16,198 bases of DNA from an uncultured Porphyromonadaceae bacterium (GTDB lineage Bacteria > Bacteroidota > Bacteroidia > Bacteroidales > Muribaculaceae). Under the pieces are notes generated by a model. That model was given only the letters and a program-made list of their open reading frames with translations, ran no database searches and was not told the DNA's origin. Location: contig URQP01000064.1 in assembly GCA_900550025.1 (NCBI GenBank), positions 1 through 16,198 on the forward strand, written 5' to 3'. A program made the translations under genes and the position numbers. Shown here piece after piece: positions 1 to 6,717 of the stretch (position 1 is the stretch's first letter; each line of letters begins with the position of its first letter).

Positions 1-95
1 TTCACACGGTTAGCCCCGGTCTTAGGTTCCGTGGCCGCGCTCACCGTCATAGCCCCTGTCAAGGTAGCCAACATAATCAATGTCTTTAAGTTCAT
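1..95 (-). CDS. Secreted protein, N-terminal fragment (cut by window edge)
   Basis: Only the first 31 codons are present. They start at an ATG at 93-95, three bases after the stop codon of the ABC-F gene, so the two are probably co-transcribed. The peptide begins MNLKTLIMLATLTGAM and continues to VSAA, which is a typical Sec signal peptide: one Lys, a hydrophobic core and small residues before a likely cleavage site near residue 21. There is no lipobox cysteine. The mature part seen is too short (about ten residues) to assign a family. The protein is exported; its function cannot be told from this window. Confidence 0.7.
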   Translation of the reverse strand, partial: MNLKTLIMLATLTGAMTVSAATEPKTGANRV

Positions 96-98
96 ATA

Positions 99-2072
99 TC
101 AATTTTGTTTATTAAAAGTTTCCAATTCCATAGAGGCAAGCTCCCAAAGGCTCATGGCGTTCTCCAACTTTTTCTGAAGCTCCGCATGCCTCGTATATAA
201 TTCATTGTCAGTCTCTCCCGCCGACAGCCTGTCCTCTATTTCTTTGATTTCAGCCTCGATGCTGGAGATGTCGGCCTCCGCGTCCTTCACTTTTTTCTCC
301 GCCTTGCGAACAAGTTTCTCGTATTCCTTCTTCTCGGCATAAGTCATACGCGCCGTTTCTTTTGCCGAAGGAGCAGCCTCCTTTTTTACGACCGGCTCAG
401 GCTGGGAATTATTCCCGGAAGAAGAGCGGGGCGCAGAATTGGCCGCCTCCAATTCACGGAGCGACTCCATATTCTTCGCTTGCAGAAAATCGTAGATTCC
501 TCCAAGATGCTCTTTCACCTTACCGCCACCGAACTCATACACTTTCTCAACGAGTCCGTCGAGGAAATCGCGGTCGTGGGAAACGATTATCGCCGTGCCG
601 TTGAAGTCTTTGATAGCCTGTTTAAGCACATCCTTCGACTTCATGTCCAAGTGGTTTGTAGGCTCGTCGAGTATCAGCAGGTTCACAGGCTCAAGCAACA
701 GGCGTATCATCGCAAGCCTCGTGCGCTCGCCGCCCGACAGCACCGCCACCTTCTTGTCGGAAGCCTCGCCGCCGAACATAAACGCCCCGAGAATGTCGCG
801 AATCTTCGTGCGTATGTCGCCCACCGCAACACGGTCGATGGTGTCGAACACGGTCAGGCTGCCGTCGAGCAGCGAAGCCTGATTCTGCGCGAAATAACCG
901 ATTTTCACGTTATGCCCGATTTTCAAAGTACCGGTATAAGGAATCTCCCCCATTATACATTTCACCAATGTGGATTTTCCCTCGCCGTTCTTCCCGACAA
1001 AAGCCACTTTCTCGCCGCGTTTTATGGTCAGGTCCACATGGTCGAACACCTGATGGCTGCCGTAGGCCTTGCCCACGTTGTCGCAAATCACCGGATAGTC
1101 GCCCGAGCGCGGCGCAGGCGGGAACTTAAGATTGAGCTTTGAATTGTCGACCTCGTCCACCTCTATGCGCTCAATCTTTGCAAGCTGCTTGATGCGGCTC
1201 TGCACCTGCACGGCCTTCGTGGCCTTATAACGGAAACGCTCGATGAAATCCTCCGTGTCCTGTATCTGCTTCTGCTGGTTCTGGTAGGCGCGCATCTGCT
1301 GCTCCACCCTTTCCTTGCGCAGCTCCACGAATTTGGAATAATTCACCTGATAATCGTATATTTTCCCGCAGGAAATCTCGATTGTGCGGTTGGTCACGTT
1401 GTCGATGAACGCGCGGTCGTGCGAGACAAGCACCACCGCGTTGGCCTTCTGCTTCAGGAAATTTTCAAGCCATTGTATGGATTCTATATCCAAATGGTTA
1501 GTAGGCTCGTCGAGAAGCAGCAGGTCAGGATGCTTAAGCAATAGCTTCGCAAGCTCGATACGCATGCGCCACCCGCCGCTGAATTCCGAGGTCATCCTGC
1601 CGAAATCCTCCCTCACAAAACCGAGTCCAATCAGCGTCTTCTCGATTTCAGCCTCGTAATTGTTGCTTTCTTTCAGGAGTATGTCGTCGTTAAGCTGGGT
1701 CATGCGGTCTATTAGCCGCTGATAGTCCTCGCTCTCATAGTCGGTTCTGGAAGAAAGCTCATTATTGACTTTTTCAAGTTTCTCTTTCAGTTCGTCGAGT
1801 TCGCCGAACACAGTCTTCACCTCCTCCATCACGGTGCGCTCGTCCGTAAGAAGCATTTGCTGCGGCAAATAGCCTATGGTCAAATCATTAGGCTTAGCCA
1901 CCACTCCCGATGTTGGCTGCTGCAATCCGGCAATTATTTTCAGCATCGTCGATTTTCCCGCGCCGTTCTTCCCGACAAGGGCAATCTTATCCTTCTTGTT
2001 TATCACATAACTTACGTCTTGGAACAATACGGTCGCGCTGAATTCGACTTTCAAATTCTGAATAGAAACCAT
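99..2072 (-). CDS. ABC-F family ATPase (Uup/YdiF/YheS-like translation factor)
   Basis: A soluble 657-residue protein with two ABC ATPase domains and no membrane segments, the ABC-F layout. Walker A motifs GKNGAGKST (34-42) and GKNGEGKST (360-368), signatures SGGWRMR and LSGGERTR, and two LLxLDEPTNHLD Walker B motifs with catalytic E189 and E470 are all intact. The region between the domains holds the charged linker (the P-site tRNA interaction motif of the family), including QNQQKQIQDTEDFIERFRYK. A Lys/Glu-rich coiled coil occupies the last 80 or so residues after a low-complexity Ser/Pro/Ala stretch, as in Uup-type members. ABC-F proteins bind the ribosomal E site and act on stalled or antibiotic-bound ribosomes; which role applies here cannot be read from sequence. 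The start codon follows a good promoter box closely. Housekeeping paralogue is more likely than a resistance gene, as no resistance context is seen. Confidence 0.93.
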   Translation of the reverse strand: MVSIQNLKVEFSATVLFQDVSYVINKKDKIALVGKNGAGKSTMLKIIAGLQQPTSGVVAKPNDLTIGYLPQQMLLTDERTVMEEVKTVFGELDELKEKLEKVNNELSSRTDYESEDYQRLIDRMTQLNDDILLKESNNYEAEIEKTLIGLGFVREDFGRMTSEFSGGWRMRIELAKLLLKHPDLLLLDEPTNHLDIESIQWLENFLKQKANAVVLVSHDRAFIDNVTNRTIEISCGKIYDYQVNYSKFVELRKERVEQQMRAYQNQQKQIQDTEDFIERFRYKATKAVQVQSRIKQLAKIERIEVDEVDNSKLNLKFPPAPRSGDYPVICDNVGKAYGSHQVFDHVDLTIKRGEKVAFVGKNGEGKSTLVKCIMGEIPYTGTLKIGHNVKIGYFAQNQASLLDGSLTVFDTIDRVAVGDIRTKIRDILGAFMFGGEASDKKVAVLSGGERTRLAMIRLLLEPVNLLILDEPTNHLDMKSKDVLKQAIKDFNGTAIIVSHDRDFLDGLVEKVYEFGGGKVKEHLGGIYDFLQAKNMESLRELEAANSAPRSSSGNNSQPEPVVKKEAAPSAKETARMTYAEKKEYEKLVRKAEKKVKDAEADISSIEAEIKEIEDRLSAGETDNELYTRHAELQKKLENAMSLWELASMELETFNKQN

Positions 2073-2102
2073 CTTTTACGGACAATTTTTCATTTCGACC
2101 GC

Positions 2103-2110
2103 CAAAGGTA
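2103..2110 (-). promoter_or_regulatory. Promoter -7 box for the ABC-F gene
   Basis: On the minus strand this reads TACCTTTG, a perfect match to the Bacteroidetes -7 element TAnnTTTG. It lies about 30 bases before the ABC-F start. No clear TTG is found 19-21 bp upstream, so the -33 element is weak or absent. Confidence 0.6.
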
Positions 2111-2166
2111 CGAAAAATTCCTTTATCCAGCTTCCGGCACGTTTTAATTTACCATATTTTAAAAGA

Positions 2167-2200
2167 AAGGCCGCGCCCCAGTATGGGACACGACCTTGTC
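2167..2200 (-). terminator. Intrinsic terminator of the fimbrial operon
   Basis: In minus-strand RNA GGUCGUGUCCC (2195-2185) pairs over 11 bp with GGGGCGCGGCC (2179-2169) across a 5-nt loop. Three pairs are G-U, and AAGG/CCUU extends the stem; UUUCUUUU follows. The plus-strand version would have C-A mismatches, so it works for the minus-strand operon that ends at 2223. Confidence 0.75.
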
Positions 2201-2222
2201 TTTTAACGACCGAAACGATTAA

Positions 2223-3145
2223 TTACAAATCTATATAACCCCTAATGCCCATTATCTCGTCTGTCCTGTCTTCAATAGTCAGCGAGAACGAAGAATTTAT
2301 CTTGTTCACCCTCAAATGGTATTCATAGAAATGACCGCCCTCGAAAGTCTTGTCGGGAATCTGCCATTTGTACGTATCGCCTGAAGCGAGCGTGACGGTA
2401 ACGACACGGTCGGCATTGGCCACTGTCGGCAATGTCCAAACATAATAACCGGCCGATACGCGGTATGCAAACGACATTGCTCCCGATTCTGTAACGGTAG
2501 TTTCACCGGTTCTGACGTTGAAATCGGCTTTCAACGGCATATCAGAGATAGTCAAAGCCGCCCCATCCAAATCGTCCGAATTATAGCCATCGCCAGCCTC
2601 AAGAAGGATGCGGATGGTGGAGTACATGCGCTGCAGTTCCAAAGCCACCACATCGCTTTCTTTGTTATAAGATTCTGTAGTCATGCCAACCCAAAGCAAT
2701 TCAGGTGTATCGAAATAATTTTGTGTCAAATCCACCTTGTAGATATTCCCGTCAGTAAGCTCCTGATACGGATAGTATGCGGAGAATTTTATACGCTCCT
2801 CCGGGTTAGCCGAATAATAAATTCCGTCGCCTACAGCATCAAACCGCCAACCGGTAGTATTATTATGTATAGCCCGATATTCCTCATTGGAATAACCGTT
2901 GAATATATCACCGCTCTCGGTGTAGGCTATGATACCGATGTTCTCGTCATAAGAAGTGTTCCACGCCCCATGTGTGCCGTCTACTTCTTCTATGCCGCCG
3001 ACACCGCCGGCTGAAAAGCCGCCTCGACACGTCCGTCGGGCAACACTTCCGGCTGGTCATTCAAAATCTCTTCGCTCCCATTGCTGCATCCTGCCAACAA
3101 AAGCGCACTGGCTGCAAACGCCATTCCAAAACACTTTTTCATCAT
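2223..3145 (-). pseudogene. Fimbrillin family lipoprotein, frameshifted
   Basis: Minus-strand reading from ATG at 3145 (or the adjacent ATG at 3142) gives a lipoprotein signal peptide, MMKKCFGMAFAAS followed by lipobox LAGC, then about 25 residues before a stop. The protein continues in another frame from GGVGGIEEVDGTHGAWN, with IGIIAYTESGD, WRFDAVGDGIYYS and IKFSAYYPY, to the C-terminal IRGYIDL. One base missing in the four-A run at 3014-3017 explains the break; with it restored the protein is about 307 residues. Layout and motifs fit the fimbrillin-like (Mfa-like, PF13149) family: surface lipoproteins that assemble into Bacteroidales fimbriae after the N-terminus is trimmed. It is the last gene of the DUF3575 - FimB/Mfa2 - fimbrillin operon, 41 bases after the previous stop, with a terminator behind it. 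It is either a real pseudogene, a recoded gene or a sequencing error. The family call is fairly secure from the layout. Confidence 0.78.
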
Positions 3146-3186
3146 TCTGATTTTTTAGATTATTGATAATTATAATATTGATCTTC

Positions 3187-4028
3187 TTAATACAAATCCA
3201 CATTCTCTACCTCACCGGTCTTCATATCGGTTATAGAGAAACTGAATCCCGGCTCGAGCGGCAGAAGCAAATTACCACTCAATTCAAGAGGAGTAAGCAT
3301 ATCCCTGCCAAAATCCCGCAGGAACTCCGACACGTCACTTTCGACCGTCTGCGTAAGTCCGTCGGTAAACACGATGTTGAGCGAAAGCGTCTGCTTGCTC
3401 CCAATTATTCCCAACAACCGGACATGGGCATCAACGGAATTGCCATCGACCACGAAGTCAGGCACGACTTCCACCGCCGTGCCTGTGACAGTTCCTCCGG
3501 CCACGTCGAAAGCGCCCGCCGCCCCTGAAAGAGTGCCATTGACAGAAGCCAGCCGGGCAACATCGCCCTCTGTAATATTGAACCGGAGATACAAATCCCG
3601 GGCACGCTGCCCATCGGCATAGTCACTCTAACAGCATCATCAACTACGGCTTCTACGCTGCCTGAATAGGAGTACAGATATTGAGGCAAAGGCTCTATCG
3701 TACCATCCTGCAACACATCCACCGACACGACATTATCCGTGAACGACATTCCTGTAGGCTCATTGTACGCAACCAACTTATGCACCCCTGCCGGAAGCAA
3801 CTCCGGATAATAGAACGGCTCAGCGGAATTGGCATCACAAGTTTTTCCGTCAACAGAAAAAACGTAGGTATCCGGGATAGCGTTTCCTTCCGTCCGTTCA
3901 GAGAAATCGGCAGTAACCACCAACGCCCCCTTGTCGGGATGCGGAGTATTGTACAAATCGTCTTTGACACACGAAGCCAGCACCAACGCCGACAGACAGC
4001 TGATAACAATATATGCAGTATTCTTCAT
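3187..4028 (-). pseudogene. FimB/Mfa2-like fimbrial anchor lipoprotein, frameshifted
   Basis: The real start is the ATG at 4028, preceded by GAGGA, 11 bases after the stop of the DUF3575 gene. It opens MKNTAYIVISCLSAL with lipobox LASC, then VKDDLYNTPHPDKGALVV, a sequence typical of the FimB/Mfa2 (DUF5119-like) fimbrial subunits. The reading frame is good to VRVTMPMG, then a stop-bound junk frame begins. The true C-terminal half resumes in the neighbouring frame as QRARDLYLRFNITEGD and runs to VENVDLY at 3187. One base missing in the three-C run at 3610-3612 explains this; corrected length is about 280 residues. Family members anchor fimbriae in the outer membrane and set their length. An in-frame start for the C-terminal half alone (about 3594) has no ribosome binding site and would not be exported. 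Confidence 0.78.
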
Positions 4029-4039
4029 ATCCTCATTTT

Positions 4040-5083
4040 TTAAAAAGGCCGCCATACCAATGTGACACCGGCATTTATCGGACCCCACCAATTTTTATGC
4101 TCATTATTCTGAAAAACACGCACGCCGCCGACTGTCACGTAGTTCTCATAATCGGCGTGCAGGCATCCTACGGCAAGCGAGAAATCGAGCGACAAAGCGT
4201 CGTTGAGCCTCAACTGATAGCCGCCGGTGATGCCTCCGCCCATCAGGTCTCCCTGACGGCCAGTCGCCGACAGCTTGTAGTTGAACGAGCCGGCCTTATA
4301 CATCGCGCCTACATATCCGCGCCGCCATTTACCCAAGTACCAGCGAACTTCCGGGGCAATCTCCCACAGGGCATAACGACGACTCTTGTTGTCCCACGAC
4401 CACGAAGTCCACGAGCCGTGCACGGCGATTCCCACATTATGGTTGACGCGCCACTCTATTCCCAAATCAGGAGTCAGCGTTGCCCAGCGCAGCAGGTTGG
4501 CGCGTACCGCGAAATTATAACCTCCACAATCGCTACAGGTAACCCTGCCCTCCAACGTATTCAACGGTACTTCTGACGTAACATTTTCGGACACATCAGA
4601 CGGATAGGCCGTCTCCGAGCCGATGACTTCACCCGATGTCGTCGGCTCTTCCATTACTTCAGGAATATCCGGTCCATCATCCGCCTCTTCCGTCTTGTTC
4701 TGTCCTAATCCTTCGTTATCGGCCGGAATGGAGAATTTTACTGTAACATAATCTCCGCCATCAGTTTTATTAGTCGTAATAAAACAATCCTCGACAAGAC
4801 CTTCCCTGCCAATCAATTCCGACTTCACACGGTTAGAACGCACACGTGCCGTTTCCAGCGTGGCAGCATGCCCTTCTACAGACAAAGGGATTTCTCCGGA
4901 AAGAATCCTTTCCTTCTGTCCGCTCAAGACGGCAGAAAGACTGTCGAGCACTCCGGCATTGATGTCCCTGTACAGCATATCGCTACCTGCCCTGAAACGG
5001 AACAGATAATCCGCGGCATTTGCTCCCGGCAAAAATGCCACAGCCATCAGCAAAACAATTATTACTTTCTTAATCACATTCAT
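4040..5083 (-). CDS. DUF3575 outer-membrane protein of the fimbrial operon
   Basis: A 347-residue exported protein. Signal peptide MNVIKKVIIVLLMAVAF ends at a GANA-A cleavage site near residue 23. The N-terminal part (about 25-125) is a periplasmic-looking domain with FRFRAGSDMLYRD. An acidic, Thr/Ser-rich linker (about 130-175) follows. From CSDCGGYNFAVRANLLRWATL the C-terminal half is made of short amphipathic strands with many Gly, Trp and Tyr, ending WRPF with a terminal aromatic, as in a beta-barrel; this half matches what I know of DUF3575. It is the first gene of the fimbrial operon and lies 11 bases before the FimB/Mfa2-like gene. DUF3575 genes commonly sit beside fimbrial subunit genes in Bacteroidales, but their exact role is not known. 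Unlike its two downstream partners, it is intact. Confidence 0.85.
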   Translation of the reverse strand: MNVIKKVIIVLLMAVAFLPGANAADYLFRFRAGSDMLYRDINAGVLDSLSAVLSGQKERILSGEIPLSVEGHAATLETARVRSNRVKSELIGREGLVEDCFITTNKTDGGDYVTVKFSIPADNEGLGQNKTEEADDGPDIPEVMEEPTTSGEVIGSETAYPSDVSENVTSEVPLNTLEGRVTCSDCGGYNFAVRANLLRWATLTPDLGIEWRVNHNVGIAVHGSWTSWSWDNKSRRYALWEIAPEVRWYLGKWRRGYVGAMYKAGSFNYKLSATGRQGDLMGGGITGGYQLRLNDALSLDFSLAVGCLHADYENYVTVGGVRVFQNNEHKNWWGPINAGVTLVWRPF

Positions 5084-5208
5084 ATTTAATTCAGTTTTAT
5101 GTCAAATTCAACCTGCCTGACAAATGAAGCAGACAGCAAGCATCCTACCGTGAGCCAAACACCGGCCACGGCATAAAAACTTTTTTCATATTTACAGCTA
5201 AACAGTTG

Positions 5209-5227
5209 CGGATTAGGACATAATCCG
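5209..5227. repeat. Short inverted repeat in the divergent region
   Basis: CGGATTA and TAATCCG form a perfect 7-bp inverted repeat around GGACA. No T-run follows on either strand, so a terminator is unlikely. It lies within the presumed leader of the fimbrial operon and could be a protein-binding site or a small RNA hairpin. Confidence 0.45.
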
Positions 5228-5294
5228 TATATTAACGCGCGAGGCGTTGTATGTGTGTGTTAATCAAATATTCCGGACAAACAAGCGCAACTAT

Positions 5295-5313
5295 GGAAAA
5301 AATAACTTTTTCC
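5295..5313. repeat. AT-rich inverted repeat in the divergent region
   Basis: GGAAAAA and TTTTTCC form a perfect 7-bp repeat with a 5-nt loop (ATAAC). On the minus strand it would form an AU-rich hairpin about 40 nt into the presumed fimbrial leader. It lacks the GC-rich stem and separate T-run of a good terminator. Confidence 0.4.
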
Positions 5314-5360
5314 ACACAATTGCCTCTATCTTTCATTTTATTAATTCCAAACATACTGCA

Positions 5361-5391
5361 CAAAGATATGTTTATTTTTAAGCACAAACAA
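5361..5391 (-). promoter_or_regulatory. Promoter reading toward the fimbrial operon
   Basis: On the minus strand TTG (5391-5389) is followed after exactly 20 bp by TATCTTTG (5368-5361), a perfect Bacteroidetes -7 box. The transcript would start near 5354, leaving a leader of about 270 nt before the DUF3575 start at 5083. Confidence 0.6.
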
Positions 5392-5411
5392 CTTATATAC
5401 ATAAAAATATG

Positions 5412-5419
5412 TACCTTTG
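5412..5419 (+). promoter_or_regulatory. Promoter -7 box for the small lipoprotein gene
   Basis: TACCTTTG is a perfect TAnnTTTG match 20 bases before the ATG at 5440. No TTG is seen 19-21 bp upstream. The position shows that translation must start at 5440 and not at any of the upstream in-frame codons. Confidence 0.6.
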
Positions 5420-5439
5420 TGAATAAAAATTTCCAAAAG

Positions 5440-5871
5440 ATGAAATATTTTTTCATAGCTGCTCTGATTTGCATATCATCAATATCGTGTACTACACATT
5501 TCGGCAACCGTAAACTGGCCGACGGATGGTATCACGTGGAAAATATGGAAAACAACATCGTGAAAAACCGCCCGATAGTGAAAGCAAGCGATTTCACAGA
5601 TATGCAGATTGACTCTATGCGGATTGACGGCTCTTCGCAGACAATTTATACAATCACAGGCAAATGCAATGACTCTGAAAAATTCGCCGAGGCCACGGAA
5701 GAGGCCATAGGCAAGCATATAGCTTTTCTTTTCGATGGAAAAATGGTATGCGCCCCGAAAGTGAACGCCCGCATCGACAGCGGAAACTTTATGATAACCT
5801 TTCCTGCCGGCACATCGCATTTTGACGCGGTAATGGTACTGGAAGCCCTAAGAAAGCAATCAGAAAAATAA
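5440..5871 (+). CDS. Exported SecD P1-head-like small protein (probable lipoprotein)
   Basis: A 143-residue exported protein and the only plus-strand gene in the window. It starts MKYFFIAALICISSISC; C17 is a lipid-attachment candidate, although the -3 residue is Ser rather than Leu/Ile. The mature part, from about residue 46, resembles the periplasmic P1-head subdomain of SecD/SecDF: IVKASDFTDMQID (compare the SecD G.dl..A.v segment), then KFAEATEEAIGKHIAFLFDGK (81-101), VCAPKVNARIDSGNFMIT (103-120) and a final helix with ALR. In SecD the same order reads FA..T....GK.lAi.lDGk...aP.vn..I..G...I. There are no transmembrane helices and no secDF genes nearby. Function unknown: it could bind exported chains like the SecD head, or reuse the fold. 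It ends 5 bases before the convergent toxin gene. Confidence 0.75.
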   Translation: MKYFFIAALICISSISCTTHFGNRKLADGWYHVENMENNIVKNRPIVKASDFTDMQIDSMRIDGSSQTIYTITGKCNDSEKFAEATEEAIGKHIAFLFDGKMVCAPKVNARIDSGNFMITFPAGTSHFDAVMVLEALRKQSEK

Positions 5872-5876
5872 AAACC

Positions 5877-6155
5877 TTACTTAAACAAATCTGAATGAGT
5901 CCCAGTATTGGTCATTAACATAATAAGTTCATCGTCATCCTGTTGCCATAACAATAACCAATCAGGACGTATATGACATTCAAACGTACCCATCTTATCT
6001 CCCCTCAAAGGATGCGGACGGTATTTTGCCGGCAATTTGCCTTCATTTACAAGCAACTCCATCACATGCTTCAACTCCTCCATAGGTAAACCTCTTTTAT
6101 TACAGAGTTTTACATCTTTTTTGAATTGCTTTGTAACCTTTAGCTTATATCTCAT
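5877..6155 (-). CDS. YafQ-type mRNA interferase toxin (RelE superfamily)
   Basis: A 92-residue basic protein of usual YafQ length. All the YafQ active-site positions are present: H48 in PHPL, H61 in ECHIRPDW, D65, W66, H87 and F91 in GTHSDLF, matching E. coli YafQ H50, H63, D67, W68, H87 and F91. YafQ is a ribosome-dependent endoribonuclease that cuts mRNA in the A site and is neutralised by a bound antitoxin. The start ATG overlaps the antitoxin stop codon by 4 bp (ATGA, 6155-6152), the usual order antitoxin then toxin, so translation is coupled. No residue is missing, so the toxin is predicted to be active. Confidence 0.92.
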   Translation of the reverse strand: MRYKLKVTKQFKKDVKLCNKRGLPMEELKHVMELLVNEGKLPAKYRPHPLRGDKMGTFECHIRPDWLLLWQQDDDELIMLMTNTGTHSDLFK

Positions 6156-6382
6156 TTTCCCAATACATCCCTAAAAAAAGAATCTACACTATCATACTCA
6201 TAAACATCTCCTTTACGGGCATCATCAAGCGACTGTTCGTAAGCTGTAGGCTTCTGAATATGCCAGCCCATTCTTTTAATCAATGCCTTCAACAAAGACA
6301 TATCAGCTTTCGGCAATTGCAAAAGCACTGTCTCTGTAGATTCATTATACAAAGTTGCAGAATTTAATACACTATCTTTCAT
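6152..6382 (-). CDS. Antitoxin partner of the YafQ-type toxin
   Basis: A 76-residue acidic protein starting MKDSVLNSATLYN. An upstream in-frame ATG at 6406 is ruled out because it lies inside the -7 promoter box; the ATG at 6382 sits about 15 nt after the expected transcript start. The middle, LLQLPKADMSLLKALIKRMGWHIQK, is a strand plus helix as in small antitoxin DNA-binding halves. The C-terminal half (SLDDARKGDVYEYDSVDSFFRDVLG) is the kind of acidic extended tail that wraps a toxin. It does not look like classical DinJ, the partner of E. coli YafQ, but resembles antitoxins paired with RelE/YafQ toxins in Bacteroidales. Identification rests mainly on position, the 4-bp overlap and size. Confidence 0.85.
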   Translation of the reverse strand: MKDSVLNSATLYNESTETVLLQLPKADMSLLKALIKRMGWHIQKPTAYEQSLDDARKGDVYEYDSVDSFFRDVLGK

Positions 6383-6403
6383 ACGATTATAATTTGCATT
6401 ACA

Positions 6404-6434
6404 CAAAGATAATCAATCCCTTTTTATATTGCAA
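6404..6434 (-). promoter_or_regulatory. Promoter of the toxin-antitoxin operon
   Basis: On the minus strand TTG (6434-6432) is followed after 20 bp by TATCTTTG (6411-6404), a full match to the Bacteroidetes consensus with proper spacing. It fixes the antitoxin start at 6382. Confidence 0.75.
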
Positions 6435-6437
6435 TAT
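6426..6437. promoter_or_regulatory. Palindrome over the toxin-antitoxin -33 element (candidate operator)
   Basis: ATATTGCAATAT is a perfect 12-bp palindrome that contains the TTG of the promoter. Type II antitoxins and toxin-antitoxin complexes usually bind palindromes at their own promoter, so this is the best operator candidate. It is AT-rich and short, so chance is possible. Confidence 0.5.
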
Positions 6438-6454
6438 CCAACATTGCCCCAAAA

Positions 6455-6697
6455 TTACAAAATTTCCTGCAAGGCATGGCTAAGCTGGTCTGGACAGGAC
6501 GTAGGCTTGCAGCCGCACCTGATACCTGAAAGTTTCCGGGCCACATCCTCCGCCTTCATTCCTTTGACCAATGCGCATATCCCCTGCAAGTTGCCGTTGC
6601 AACCGCCATAGAACACTACATCTTTTATTATCCCGTTCTCGACTTCTATGTCGAACTGGCGGCAACAAGTGCCGCTTGTGAAATATGTATGCTTCAT
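6455..6697 (-). CDS. TSCPD domain protein (TIGR03905 family)
   Basis: An 80-residue Cys-rich protein with the whole family pattern: start MKHTYFTSGTCCRQFDIEV, FYGGCNGNLQGI (29-40), IRCGCKPTSCPDQL (59-72, holding the TSCPD motif at 66-70). Cysteines at 11, 12, 33, 41, 61, 63 and 68 suggest metal binding. The domain is related to a region found at the C-terminus of some adenosylcobalamin-type ribonucleotide reductases; the stand-alone protein has no assigned function that I know of. The ATG at 6697 was chosen over an in-frame codon at 6721 because family members start at MKH and because AAAAGGAA lies just upstream. It is the last gene of the run, 20 bases after the EFR1 stop. I see no clear intrinsic terminator behind it. 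Confidence 0.9.
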   Translation of the reverse strand: MKHTYFTSGTCCRQFDIEVENGIIKDVVFYGGCNGNLQGICALVKGMKAEDVARKLSGIRCGCKPTSCPDQLSHALQEIL

Positions 6698-6717
6698 TAT
6701 TCTGATTCCTTTTAATC

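Larger units (their letters stand above)
5084..5439. other. Divergent intergenic region with promoters in both directions
   Basis: This 356-bp AT-rich region separates the minus-strand fimbrial operon from the plus-strand lipoprotein gene. It holds one good promoter on each strand (entered separately) and two inverted repeats. A weak minus-strand -7 candidate with one mismatch (TGAATTTG, 5103-5110) lies just before the DUF3575 start. A 34-codon minus-strand reading frame (5336-5232) falls in the presumed leader, but nothing else supports it as a gene. Confidence 0.6.

Noticed and set aside
480..1142. Long plus-strand open frame opposite the ABC-F gene
   Set aside because: It lies wholly antisense to a gene with full motifs, and its translation is rich in His, Arg and Leu with no domain; it comes from codon bias of the real gene.
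2223..4028. Programmed -1 frameshifting as the sure explanation of both fimbrial breaks
   Set aside because: Neither site is a classical slippery heptamer with a clear downstream structure; loss of one base is simpler, so I keep recoding only as an alternative.
5209..5227. CGGATTA/TAATCCG repeat as a transcription terminator
   Set aside because: No T-run follows on either strand and both flanking transcripts would start, not end, near here.
5251..5439. Longer N-terminal extension of the SecD-head-like protein
   Set aside because: The promoter box at 5412-5419 and the signal peptide at 5440 show the start is downstream; the extension also hides the signal peptide.
6383..6406. Longer antitoxin start at ATG 6406
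   Set aside because: That codon overlaps the -7 promoter box, so it would not be in the transcript.
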